Below are positions 16,785 through 24,262 of a stretch of 37,728 nucleotides of DNA, piece after piece. The notes beneath the pieces are model-generated. The model saw only the letters and a list, made by a program, of their open reading frames with translations. It made no database searches and had not been told where the DNA came from. The translations under genes were made by a program, and so were the position numbers. Source of the stretch: Hydrogenophaga sp. (GTDB lineage: Bacteria; Pseudomonadota; Gammaproteobacteria; Burkholderiales; Burkholderiaceae_C); contig JAGKSX010000113.1 of NCBI GenBank assembly GCA_018993155.1, positions 1 through 37,728 of the forward strand, read 5' to 3'. Every line of letters begins with the position of its first letter. Within the stretch, counting starts at the first letter, position 1.

Positions 16785-18242
16785 ATGAAAACCTCTCCCA
16801 AGAACCTTCTGGTCATCATGTCCGACGAGCACTCGCCCAAGGCCCTGGGCTGTTACGGCAGCGAGATCGTGAAGACCCCGAACCTCGACGGGCTGGCCGC
16901 GCGCGGCACGCGTTTCTCGTCGGCCTACTGCGCCAGCCCCGTGTGCATCCCGGCGCGCGCGTCCTTTGCCGTGGGCAAGTACATCCACCAGATCGGCTAC
17001 TGGGACAACGCCGACGCCTACGACGGGGCGATCCCCAGCTGGCACCACAAGCTGCGTGACCGGGGGCACGACGTGGTGTCCATCGGCAAGCTGCACTTCC
17101 GCACGCCCGAGGAAGACCATGGCTTCAGCTCCGAGGTGATCCCCATGCACATCATCGAGGGCAAGGGCGACCTCATGGGTCTGGTGCGCAGCGAGCTGCC
17201 GGTGCGCAAGGGCGCCTACAAGATGGCGCATTACGCCGGCCCCGGTGAGAGCCAGTACACCTTCTACGACCGCGAGATCACCGCCCGTGCCCAGGTCTGG
17301 CTGCGCGAAGCCGCGAAGCGCGAGGCCGACAAACCCTGGGTGCTGTTCGTCTCGCTCGTGGCGCCGCACTTTCCGCTCACCGCGCCGCCGGAGCACTACT
17401 ACCCCTACTACAACCAGAACCTGCCCATGCCCAAGCTGTACGAGCAGCACGAACGGCCCACGCACCCCTACCTGGTGGACTACGCACGCAGCTTCAACTA
17501 CGACGACTACTTCAGCCGCGACGCCGTCAAGCGCGCCATCGCCGGCTACTACGGCCTGTGCAGCTTCCTTGACGAAAACATCGGCAAGATCCTGCGCACG
17601 CTGGAAGACGCGGGCCTGGCTGACGACACGCGCGTGATGTACACCTCCGACCACGGCGACAACATGGGCGCGCGCGGCCTGTGGGGAAAGTCCACCATGT
17701 TCGAGGAAACCGCCGGCGTGCCGCTCATCATCGCGGGCGACGGCATTGCCCAAGGCCAGTCGGTGGCCACGCCGGTCAGCCACGTGGACGTGTACCCCTT
17801 CATCCTGGATGCCGTGGGCAACCAGGAAACGGCCCTGCGCGAAGGCTTCCCGGGCACCACCCTCTTCGACCTGGCCGATGGGGAAGTGCCCGACCGCAAC
17901 GTGCTGGTGGAATACCACGGCATGGGCTCCACCACTGGCGCCCTCATGATCCGCCACGGTCGCTACAAGTACGTGCACTACATCGGCTACCCGGCCCAGC
18001 TGTTCGATCTGGAGACCGACCCGGAGGAACTCAGCGACCTCGCCGCGAACGCCAGGTACGCCAGCGTGCTCGACGAATGCCGCGAGCGTCTCTTGCGCAT
18101 CTGCGACCCTGATGAGGTCGACCAGCGTGCGAAGCAGCGCCAGGCCGAACTGCTGGCGCAGAACGGGGGGCGTGAAGCGGTCATTGCCCGTGGCGACCTG
18201 GGCTTCACACCGGCACCCGGTGCCGTCATTGCCTTCGACTGA
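16785..18242 (+). CDS. Cytoplasmic type I sulfatase-like hydrolase
   Basis: A 485-residue alkaline-phosphatase-superfamily sulfatase. The formylglycine motif C-x-P-x-R is CIPAR with Cys54 as the residue to be converted. Metal-site segments are the N-terminal MSDEH and SDHGDNMGARGLWGKSTMFE in the C-terminal half. No signal peptide is visible, so it should act in the cytoplasm on imported substrate. Expected reaction: hydrolysis of a sulfate ester to alcohol plus sulfate; phosphonate monoester hydrolase activity is an alternative in this superfamily. An in-frame ATG at 16773 is possible, but GGAAA lies just before ATG 16785. The alcohol-oxidising GMC gene follows 17 bases later. Confidence 0.88.
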   Translation: MKTSPKNLLVIMSDEHSPKALGCYGSEIVKTPNLDGLAARGTRFSSAYCASPVCIPARASFAVGKYIHQIGYWDNADAYDGAIPSWHHKLRDRGHDVVSIGKLHFRTPEEDHGFSSEVIPMHIIEGKGDLMGLVRSELPVRKGAYKMAHYAGPGESQYTFYDREITARAQVWLREAAKREADKPWVLFVSLVAPHFPLTAPPEHYYPYYNQNLPMPKLYEQHERPTHPYLVDYARSFNYDDYFSRDAVKRAIAGYYGLCSFLDENIGKILRTLEDAGLADDTRVMYTSDHGDNMGARGLWGKSTMFEETAGVPLIIAGDGIAQGQSVATPVSHVDVYPFILDAVGNQETALREGFPGTTLFDLADGEVPDRNVLVEYHGMGSTTGALMIRHGRYKYVHYIGYPAQLFDLETDPEELSDLAANARYASVLDECRERLLRICDPDEVDQRAKQRQAELLAQNGGREAVIARGDLGFTPAPGAVIAFD

Positions 18243-18259
18243 ACCTCGCCGGACATGCC

Positions 18260-19900
18260 ATGAACCAAGAAGACCACTATGACTACATCGTCGTCGGCGC
18301 CGGTTCGGCCGGTGCCGCGCTCGCCACGCGCCTGGCCGAGCGGCAGGCGGGCCGGGTGCTGCTTGTCGAAGCCGGCGCCTCGCGCGAACGCGACTTCTGG
18401 GTGCGAGCCCCCATCGGCATCGCCAAGGTGGTCGGTGACCCGCGCTACGTCTGGCAGTTCCGAACGCAGGAACAGCAGGCCCTGGTCGGCCAGTCGGTCT
18501 ATTGGCCGCGCGGCCGCATGCTGGGGGGCAGCAGCGGGGTGAACGGCACGATCTACGTGCGCGGCGAAGCCGAGGAGTACGACCACTGGCGCGGCCAGGG
18601 CTGCGCTGGCTGGGGCTACCGCGAACTGCTGCCGTACTTCAAGCGCCTGGAAAACACCACGCTAGGCGACCCCGTGTGCCGGGGCCGCGAAGGCCCGGTG
18701 ACCATCAGCTCGCTCGGGGCAATGCCCGACGCCTTGTCGGATGCCTTCCACGCCGCCTGCGTCTCGGCCGGCATCCCTGCCAACGAGGACTACAACGGCC
18801 GCCAGTACGAAGGCGTGGGTTACCTGCAGCTCAACACCCGCCACGGTCAGCGCTGCGACACCGCCACCGCCTACCTGCGCGGCCGCCCCGCCAGCAACCT
18901 GCGCGTGGCCACCGAGATCCAGGTCACGCGGGTGCTGTTCGAAGGCACGCGCGCCGTGGGCATCGAATACCTGCGCGAGGGCGTTCGCGGCATCGCGAAA
19001 GCCGCGCGCGAGGTCATCCTTTCGGCCGGCCCGATCAAGTCGCCGCAGTTGCTCGAGCTCTCGGGCATCGGCCAAGGCGAGCGCCTGCAGGCCATGGGCA
19101 TCCCTGTCGTGAGCGACCTGCCGGGCGTCGGCGAAAACCTGATCGACCACGTGCAGACCCGCGTCACCTTCGAGGCCAACCGGCCGCTCGGCCTGAACCA
19201 GGTCGTGGGCCACCCGTGGCGGCAGACCCTGCTGGGTCTGCGCTACCTCACCACCCGCAAAGGCCTCATGGCCACGCCGGCCTTCACCATCCATGCGCTG
19301 GCGCGCACCGAGCGCGACCGCCGCCTGGGCCGCCAGCGGCCGAGCGTGAAGATCCAGCTCGCCCAGCTCAGCGGCAACACCCGCTTCGAGATGACCACCG
19401 GCGGCACGCCCGGCGCCATGCTCGACCCGTACCCCGGCTTCTCGATCGGCTGCTTCCAGCTGCGCCCGCAATCGCGCGGCCAGGTGCATCTGGCCAGCCC
19501 CGACGCCCTGGCCGATCCCCACATCGACCCGCGCTACCTCGCCGAACGCGAAGATCAGGAAGACGTGGTGGCCTCGGTGCGGCTGGCGCGCGAGGTCGCG
19601 GCGCAAGGCGCACTGGCCAGCTTCATCGTGCGCGAGACCCGGCCCAGCGCCCAGGCGCGCACCGACGAGGAACTGCTCGACTACGTCAAGCAGTCCGCCG
19701 CCACCTCGTTCCACCCGGTGGGCACCTGCCGCATGGGCGTCGACGACCTCGCCGTGGTCGATCCTCAGCTTCGCGTGCGAGGTGTGCAGGCGCTGCGGGT
19801 GATCGACTCGTCGATCATGCCGACCATGCCTGCGTCCAACACCAACGCGCCCTCGATCATGATCGGGGAAAAGGGCGCGGACCTCGTGCTGCAGCGCTGA
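18260..19900 (+). CDS. GMC family oxidoreductase (choline dehydrogenase-like)
   Basis: A 546-residue FAD-dependent alcohol dehydrogenase/oxidase. The dinucleotide motif YDYIVVGAGSAGAALATRLA opens the protein. The GMC signature lies in GRMLGGSSGVNGTIYVRG and a second in GPIKSPQLLELSGIG. The catalytic His is H485 in SFHPVGTCRMG, and an Asn around 527-529 (SNTNAPSIMIGEKGAD) completes the pair. It oxidises a primary alcohol to an aldehyde, passing electrons to oxygen or a quinone. Its product is the natural substrate of the aldehyde dehydrogenase of this operon, and its own substrate may be the alcohol released by the sulfatase (inference). Confidence 0.93.
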   Translation: MNQEDHYDYIVVGAGSAGAALATRLAERQAGRVLLVEAGASRERDFWVRAPIGIAKVVGDPRYVWQFRTQEQQALVGQSVYWPRGRMLGGSSGVNGTIYVRGEAEEYDHWRGQGCAGWGYRELLPYFKRLENTTLGDPVCRGREGPVTISSLGAMPDALSDAFHAACVSAGIPANEDYNGRQYEGVGYLQLNTRHGQRCDTATAYLRGRPASNLRVATEIQVTRVLFEGTRAVGIEYLREGVRGIAKAAREVILSAGPIKSPQLLELSGIGQGERLQAMGIPVVSDLPGVGENLIDHVQTRVTFEANRPLGLNQVVGHPWRQTLLGLRYLTTRKGLMATPAFTIHALARTERDRRLGRQRPSVKIQLAQLSGNTRFEMTTGGTPGAMLDPYPGFSIGCFQLRPQSRGQVHLASPDALADPHIDPRYLAEREDQEDVVASVRLAREVAAQGALASFIVRETRPSAQARTDEELLDYVKQSAATSFHPVGTCRMGVDDLAVVDPQLRVRGVQALRVIDSSIMPTMPASNTNAPSIMIGEKGADLVLQR

Positions 19901-19904
19901 ACGC

Positions 19905-20708
19905 GTGGACACGCTTGCCGCACTCGCGGCCTCCCTCTGGCCCGGTCCCGCCTGGGTGCTGGGTCTGGCCGTCGCCATCTCGTTCGGCGCGGGCGTGGTG
20001 CGGGGCTTCTCGGGCTTCGGCTACTCGGCGCTCGTCGTGGCAGGCCTGTCGCCCTTCGTCCTGCCCGGTCCGCTGGTGGTCGCGGTGCTGATGCTGGAAG
20101 TGGTCGCCTCCGCGGGCAGCGTGCGCCAGGTGTTGCCCGACGTGCACCGCGGCTGGCATCGCTCGCTGCTGACGGGCAACCTGCTGTTCGTGCCGGTGGG
20201 GCTGGCCGGCCTGGCCTGGCTGGACCCGGCCGTGGTCCGCGTGCTGCTCAGCGCCCTGGTGCTCGTGGGCGCCACCAGTGTGCGCTTCACGCTGGGGCAC
20301 CGGCTGGCGCCCACGCCTGGGCTGCGCCACCTTGCCGGCGTGAGTTCGGGCCTGCTCAACGGCTTCGCGGCTTCGGGTGGCATCGTGGCCGCGCTGCTCA
20401 TGACCGCCAGCGGCCTGCATCCCCGGCTGCTGCGCGCCACCATGATCAGCGTGCTGCTCTGGATCAGCGCCTACGCCCTGGTGTGGAGCGGGCTTGCCGC
20501 CTGGGCGGGCGAGCCGTCGCTGCTGGGCGCGCAGGCCGTGGGCTGGGCCTTGCTGCTCTGGCCCACCATGGCGCTGGGCATGCGCATGGGCAGCCGCGCC
20601 TTCGTCCACGCCAGGGCGGACCGGCAGGCCATGCTCGTGCTCGACACGCTGATCGTGGTGGCCCTCGGCGCCCTGGTCACGGCCTGGGTGCGCTTGCCCG
20701 CGCCCTGA
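19905..20708 (+). CDS. TauE/SafE family membrane transporter
   Basis: A 267-residue integral membrane protein with about eight hydrophobic segments, starting at GTG 19905, 4 bases after the GMC stop. GVVRGFSGFGYSALVVAGL and the repeat-like VSSGLLNGFAASGGIVAALL are the two inverted TauE/SafE signature regions. Characterised relatives export sulfite, sulfoacetate or other anions. As last gene of the operon it may discard a sulfur-containing or organic-acid product. The hypothetical gene beyond it is convergent, 11 bases away. Confidence 0.85.
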   Translation: MDTLAALAASLWPGPAWVLGLAVAISFGAGVVRGFSGFGYSALVVAGLSPFVLPGPLVVAVLMLEVVASAGSVRQVLPDVHRGWHRSLLTGNLLFVPVGLAGLAWLDPAVVRVLLSALVLVGATSVRFTLGHRLAPTPGLRHLAGVSSGLLNGFAASGGIVAALLMTASGLHPRLLRATMISVLLWISAYALVWSGLAAWAGEPSLLGAQAVGWALLLWPTMALGMRMGSRAFVHARADRQAMLVLDTLIVVALGALVTAWVRLPAP

Positions 20709-20719
20709 ACGGCCGGGCC

Positions 20720-20980
20720 TCAGTCCGGCGGCAGCGCCCGGCCGCGCCAGTGGCGAACATTGAAGGGGAACACCGGGCGGTGGTCCTTCATCGCCAGGGC
20801 GGCGTCCGGCGTCGCACCCAGATCGCCCCACCCGCTGCCGTCGCCCCAGTGCCGGAAGCCGTGCTGGAGCACGCCGTGGCTTTCGCCGGGAATGCCCAGC
20901 GCCGTGGTCTCGTAGACGCCCTCCCGGGCGGGGTTGCCGTTGGTCTCGATCGTGAACCAGGAAGAGAACTCAGTGGACAT
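20720..20980 (-). CDS. Small hypothetical protein, 86 residues
   Basis: I do not recognise this family. The protein is soluble and rich in Gly, Trp and His, with the segment HGFRHWGDGSGWGDLG in the middle and no signal peptide or membrane helix. It is supported as a gene by a start at 20980 with AAAGG about 10 bases upstream, a balanced non-shadow composition, and a position that fills the space between the convergent TauE gene and a non-coding region. It may be a lone gene; nothing ties it to the operon. Confidence 0.65.
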   Translation of the reverse strand: MSTEFSSWFTIETNGNPAREGVYETTALGIPGESHGVLQHGFRHWGDGSGWGDLGATPDAALAMKDHRPVFPFNVRHWRGRALPPD

Positions 20981-21059
20981 GGCACAACCTTTATCAAACA
21001 GGTAGGGGCCACCTTAAGACAGAACAGTGCCTGTGGACTGTTCGCTGGGAGACACTCGT

Positions 21060-21089
21060 TATACTGCGCGGGTTGTACTACCAAAGTAC
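21060..21089 (+). promoter_or_regulatory. Candidate promoter and small inverted repeat
   Basis: TATACT at 21060-21065 is a strong -10 match with only weak -35 candidates upstream. Just after it, GTACT (21075-21079) and AGTAC (21085-21089) form a 5-bp inverted repeat around ACCAA. Transcription from here would run into the structured RNA at 21178 and then the NYN gene. Use is inferred. Confidence 0.4.
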
Positions 21090-21177
21090 GACCGGAAGTG
21101 GCATTCCGAATTTGAGACTCACCTGGATAGCTGCCGCGTTCCCGCGCTGCGGCTATCTTCATCTGCGCCGCTTTTAT

Positions 21178-21274
21178 GGTGGCCCGGATGGGGAGCCGCA
21201 AGGCTCGCCGGTGTTGAGTTTCAAGCCGGTATGCCACACCCGTTCGGGCCACCGCCACCCCTTACCCGAGGTGG
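21178..21274 (+). ncRNA. Three-way-junction structured RNA, c4 antisense RNA-like
   Basis: An outer helix pairs 21178-21192 (GGTGGCCCGGATGGG) with 21239-21253 (CCCGTTCGGGCCACC) over 15 positions, two of them G-U. Inside it sit two hairpins: GAGCC-GCAA-GGCTC at 21193-21206 with a GNRA loop, and CCGG...CCGG at 21208-21229 with an inner TTGA/TCAA stem. The unpaired stretch TATGCCACA and the 3' tail CGCCACCC follow. CCACC (21255-21259) can pair further with GGTGG (21270-21274). The architecture and several sequence blocks match my memory of the c4 antisense RNA of P1/P7-like phages (Rfam C4 family). The fold is seen directly; family identity and strand are less certain. No phage gene is nearby; an NYN-domain gene follows 38 bases later. 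Confidence 0.5.
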
Positions 21275-21312
21275 TGTGTGGTTGAGTGATCGCATACCAA
21301 GGGATCTCATCC

Positions 21313-21793
21313 ATGCAACAGGAAAACACCGTGTTCACCCGCCCGCTCCGTCTGGGGCTGCTCGTCGATGCCGAAAGCTTCAGCGGTGCGCACGCGCCGC
21401 GCATGCTCACGCGGGTCAAGCAACTGGGCCGGCCCATCATCCGCCGTGCTTATGGCGACTGGACCACTTCGCAGCTCGCGCTGTGGAAGGGGGCGCTGCA
21501 CACTCTGGCCATCCGCCCCTGCCAGCAGTTCCACTACCGCCATGGCCGCAACGCCTCCGACGCCGCGCTCATCATGGACGCCATGGAGATGCTGCATGAA
21601 CGGCGCGTGGATGGCCTGTGCCTTGCCTCTACCGACAGCGATTTCACCGGCCTGGCCGCGCGCTACCAGGAGGCCGGCCTCCTGGTCTTCGGCTTTGGCA
21701 CGAGCAACGCCGCCGCACCCTTCAAAGAAAGCGGCGTGCGATGCGTTCTTCTGTCTGGACACACCCGAAGAGCGCGTAGAGTCGGCGCAATGA
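21313..21793 (+). pseudogene. NYN domain (LabA/PIN-like) protein gene, frameshifted
   Basis: An NYN-domain putative ribonuclease. LRLGLLVDAESFSGAH, RRAYGDWTTSQLALWKGALH, HGRNASDAALIMDAMEML and ASTDSDFTGLAARYQEAG follow the family order and keep the acidic residues. The conserved end (normally like F-x-x-A-C-x-x-F-x-x-L-E) is lost in the starting frame after residue ~138 but continues in the +1 frame as ACDAFFCLDTPEERVESAQ, ending in TGA at 21791-21793 that overlaps the next ATG. AAAG is tandemly duplicated at 21724-21731; removing one copy restores FKAACDAFFCLD. Start ATG 21313 has AAGGGA upstream. It may be a true mutation, an assembly error or, less likely, programmed frameshifting. Confidence 0.7.
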
Positions 21794-22566
21794 CCGAAGC
21801 ATCGACCCGACCCGAACCCCAGCGCCTGGCCAAACGCCTGGCGGCACAAATTTCCTGCTCGCGCCGCGACGCCGAGCTCTACATCGCGGGCGGCTGGGTG
21901 CGGGTCGATGGCGCCGTGGTGGAAGAACCCATGGCGCGCGTGCGCGACGAGCAGGCCGTGGTGCTCGATTCCCAGGCTCGGCTGGAGCCGCTGGTGCCGG
22001 TCACGCTGGTCTGGCACAAGCCTGCGGGCCAGGCCTTGCCTGAAGAGCCTTTCCTGCCCGATGAAATCGCCGTGCGGTGGTTTGCATCAGGTGCGCGCTC
22101 CCAGGGCGACCGCTCGGGCGTGCGCCCACTCAAGGCGCATGGCCACAAGCTGCTGCCGGTCTCGCCTCTGGAGGTGCTCGCCAGCGGCCTGATGGTGTTC
22201 ACGCAGAACCCGGGCGTGGCGCGCAAGATCACCGATGCCTCCTCGCCGCTGGAACACGAGTGGCTGGTGGAGGTGCAGGACGATCCCGAACTCGACGACG
22301 GCGCGCGGCGCGAGGCGGTGCTGCAGTCCCTGGGCAAGGCGCTGTTCTTCGACGGCTGGGCGGTGCCCGCAGCGCGCGCGAGCTGGCAGAGCGAGCGGCG
22401 CCTGAGGCTGGCGATCAAGGGCACGCTGCCGGGGCAGGTGGCGCACCTAGCCGAGCGCGCCGGCCTGCGCCTGGCCTCGGTGCGGCGCCAGCGCCTGGGC
22501 CGCATCGGCCTGGACGGCCTGCCTTCAGGCCAGTGGCGCTACCTCGCCGCGCACGAGCGTTTCTGA
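21790..22566 (+). CDS. S4-domain pseudouridine synthase homologue (RluB/RluF-like), catalytic Asp missing
   Basis: A 258-residue protein with an N-terminal S4 RNA-binding domain (QRLAKRLAAQISCSRRDAEL, then YIAGGWVRVDG) followed by an RsuA/RluF-like synthase fold. At the position of the usual catalytic RLD motif the protein has VSPLEVLASGLMVFTQ: Glu128 replaces Asp and Pro126 replaces Arg. Activity is therefore doubtful and it may be an RNA-binding relative. Its ATG overlaps the shifted-frame stop of the NYN gene (ATGA), which suggests ancestral translational coupling. Because of the frameshift it is now also in frame with the NYN start, giving a 417-residue fusion reading frame. Its 3' end overlaps the convergent MFS gene by 28 bases. 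Confidence 0.8.
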   Translation: MTEASTRPEPQRLAKRLAAQISCSRRDAELYIAGGWVRVDGAVVEEPMARVRDEQAVVLDSQARLEPLVPVTLVWHKPAGQALPEEPFLPDEIAVRWFASGARSQGDRSGVRPLKAHGHKLLPVSPLEVLASGLMVFTQNPGVARKITDASSPLEHEWLVEVQDDPELDDGARREAVLQSLGKALFFDGWAVPAARASWQSERRLRLAIKGTLPGQVAHLAERAGLRLASVRRQRLGRIGLDGLPSGQWRYLAAHERF

Positions 22567-23717
22567 AGCCACGCGGCCCACAGGCTCACGGCCATCGCCA
22601 CCAGCATCACGGCCAGGCCGACCTGGTGCAGGTTCATCATGCCGCCCTGGGCGATCATCACGCCGCCCAGCGCCGCACCCAGGGCCTGCCCGCCATACAA
22701 GGCCGACGTGTTGAGCGCCACGGTGGCCGGTGCCAGCTCGGGTGAGATCTGCACCAGCCGCGCTTGCTGCGCCGAGTTGCACGAGAAGCAGCCCAGCGCC
22801 CAGGGGATGAGCACGAAGGCCTGGGCCCAGACGCCGTAGCGGCCCAGCGGCCAGAGCAGCAGGCTCAGCACGATGGCGCCCAGCGTGATCAGCACGGCCC
22901 GGGGCGCGCCGATGCGGTCGATGGAGCGCGTGACCGCGACATTGCCCGCCAGGCCGAAGACGCCGAACCACAGGAAGATCAGCGACAGCAGTCCGCCGCC
23001 CGCGCCCAGGGTCTGCGCGAAGTAGGGGGCGAAGTAGGAAAACAGCGTGAACTGCCCGAAGGAGAAGAGCAGCGTCACCGCCACGGCGGTCATCAGCGGG
23101 GCCGAGCCCAGGGTGCGGCCCCAGGCTTCGCGCGACAGCGCGGCCGGTTTGATGCCGTCGGGCATCTCGCGCCACACCCAGGCGCCGCTGAGGAACGAGG
23201 TCAGCGCCACCAGCCCGAAGGCCCAGCGCCAGTTGAGTTCGCTGCTGATCCAGGCCGACAGCGGCATGCCCAGCACCGAGGCCAGCGACCAGCCCAGGAA
23301 GATGAAGGTGATGGCGCGCCCGCGCATCGCCGGGCCGACCAGCAGGCCCACGCTGGCCGCCGCCTGCGGCGTGAAAATGGCCGGCGCGATGACGGCCAGC
23401 ACGCGCAACGGCATCAGGCTGGCGTAGTTGGGTGCCAGCGCGCAGGCCAGCAGCAGCACGCCGTACCAGATCAGCGAGATCGTGAGCAGGCGGCGCCGGT
23501 CCCAGCCCGCGACCAGGCTGGCGAACAGCGGCGCGCCCAGGCCCATCAGGATGGCCGCGGCCGTGATGAGCTGGCCAGCCTGCGGGATCGACACGCCCAG
23601 CGACTGGCTGATGTCGTTGAGCGTGCCGGGCACCACCATCACGCCGGTGCCGATCACGAAGTTGCCCACCATCAGGGCCCAGAGGGCGCGTGGCAGGCGG
23701 TTGCTGGCAACGGTCAT
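22539..23717 (-). CDS. MFS transporter, DHA1-like
   Basis: A 392-residue major facilitator with about 12 membrane segments. The N-terminal half has ALWALMVGNFVIGTGVMVVP and the motif-A-like loop FASLVAGWDRRRLL. The loop MPDGIKPAALSREAWGRTLG divides the two halves. Resemblance is to drug/sugar efflux (AraJ/YdhP-like) proteins; the substrate is unknown. Start ATG 23717 overlaps the YqaA-like stop (ATGA), so the two genes are translationally coupled. The stop lies inside the end of the convergent pseudouridine-synthase homologue. Confidence 0.9.
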   Translation of the reverse strand: MTVASNRLPRALWALMVGNFVIGTGVMVVPGTLNDISQSLGVSIPQAGQLITAAAILMGLGAPLFASLVAGWDRRRLLTISLIWYGVLLLACALAPNYASLMPLRVLAVIAPAIFTPQAAASVGLLVGPAMRGRAITFIFLGWSLASVLGMPLSAWISSELNWRWAFGLVALTSFLSGAWVWREMPDGIKPAALSREAWGRTLGSAPLMTAVAVTLLFSFGQFTLFSYFAPYFAQTLGAGGGLLSLIFLWFGVFGLAGNVAVTRSIDRIGAPRAVLITLGAIVLSLLLWPLGRYGVWAQAFVLIPWALGCFSCNSAQQARLVQISPELAPATVALNTSALYGGQALGAALGGVMIAQGGMMNLHQVGLAVMLVAMAVSLWAAWLQKRSCAAR

Positions 23718-24196
23718 GGGTGCAGGGTTCCAGGGAAGAACCACAACAGCGCGGCCGTCATGGTGAGGTACCGGGCGAACTTGCCGATGGCCATGTAGGC
23801 CAGGCAGGGCCAGAAGGGGAATTTCAGCCAGCCAGCCACCGCGCACAGCGGGTCGCCCACCACCGGCAGCCAGGACATCAGGCAGGCCTTGGGGCCGAAG
23901 CGCTCCAGCCATTGCAGCGCGCGCAGATCGACATGATTGCCGCGCGCACGGTCCACCACCTTGTGCGTGCCCAGTCCCATGAGCCAGCTCACGGCGCCGC
24001 CGGCGGTGTTGCCGGCGGTGGCCACCAGGATGGCCGGCCAGAAGAGATGCGGGTTGAGCTTGATGAGGCCGAACACCGCGGGCTCCGAGCCCAGGGGCAG
24101 GAGCGTGGCCGAAATGAAGGACACCACCAGCACCGTGCTCAGGCCGAACTCGGGCAGGGCCAGCAGTTCCATCAGGTAGGTGATCCAGTCGGGCAT
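23714..24196 (-). CDS. YqaA family (DedA/SNARE-associated) membrane protein
   Basis: A 160-residue inner-membrane protein. STVLVVSFISATLLPLGSEP, VATAGNTAGGAVSWLMGLG and FGPKACLMSWLPVVGDPLC are the conserved segments of the YqaA branch of the DedA superfamily. The GxxxGxxxxY-type loop of longer DedA proteins is reduced, as usual for YqaA. It probably has four or five membrane segments. Function in the family is poorly defined (lipid scrambling or envelope homeostasis is proposed for DedA relatives). It is divergent from dusB and heads a two-gene unit with the MFS gene. Confidence 0.85.
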   Translation of the reverse strand: MPDWITYLMELLALPEFGLSTVLVVSFISATLLPLGSEPAVFGLIKLNPHLFWPAILVATAGNTAGGAVSWLMGLGTHKVVDRARGNHVDLRALQWLERFGPKACLMSWLPVVGDPLCAVAGWLKFPFWPCLAYMAIGKFARYLTMTAALLWFFPGTLHP

Positions 24197-24262
24197 TGGG
24201 CGGTGTGTTCGGGGGCGGGAAGACCGGCGATCGGGAAGTCGGATGGCGGGCGAAAAAAGAGG

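Noticed and set aside
16785-19900. Assignment as choline-O-sulfate pathway (BetC, BetA, BetB plus betaine monooxygenase)
   Set aside because: The order of reactions fits, but the Rieske enzyme resembles aromatic oxygenases more than GbcA, the reductase is of the phthalate type, and the aldehyde dehydrogenase is GabD-like. Kept only as a theme.
20981-22566. Prophage remnant around the c4-like RNA
   Set aside because: No integrase, repressor, antirepressor or structural phage gene is visible on either side.
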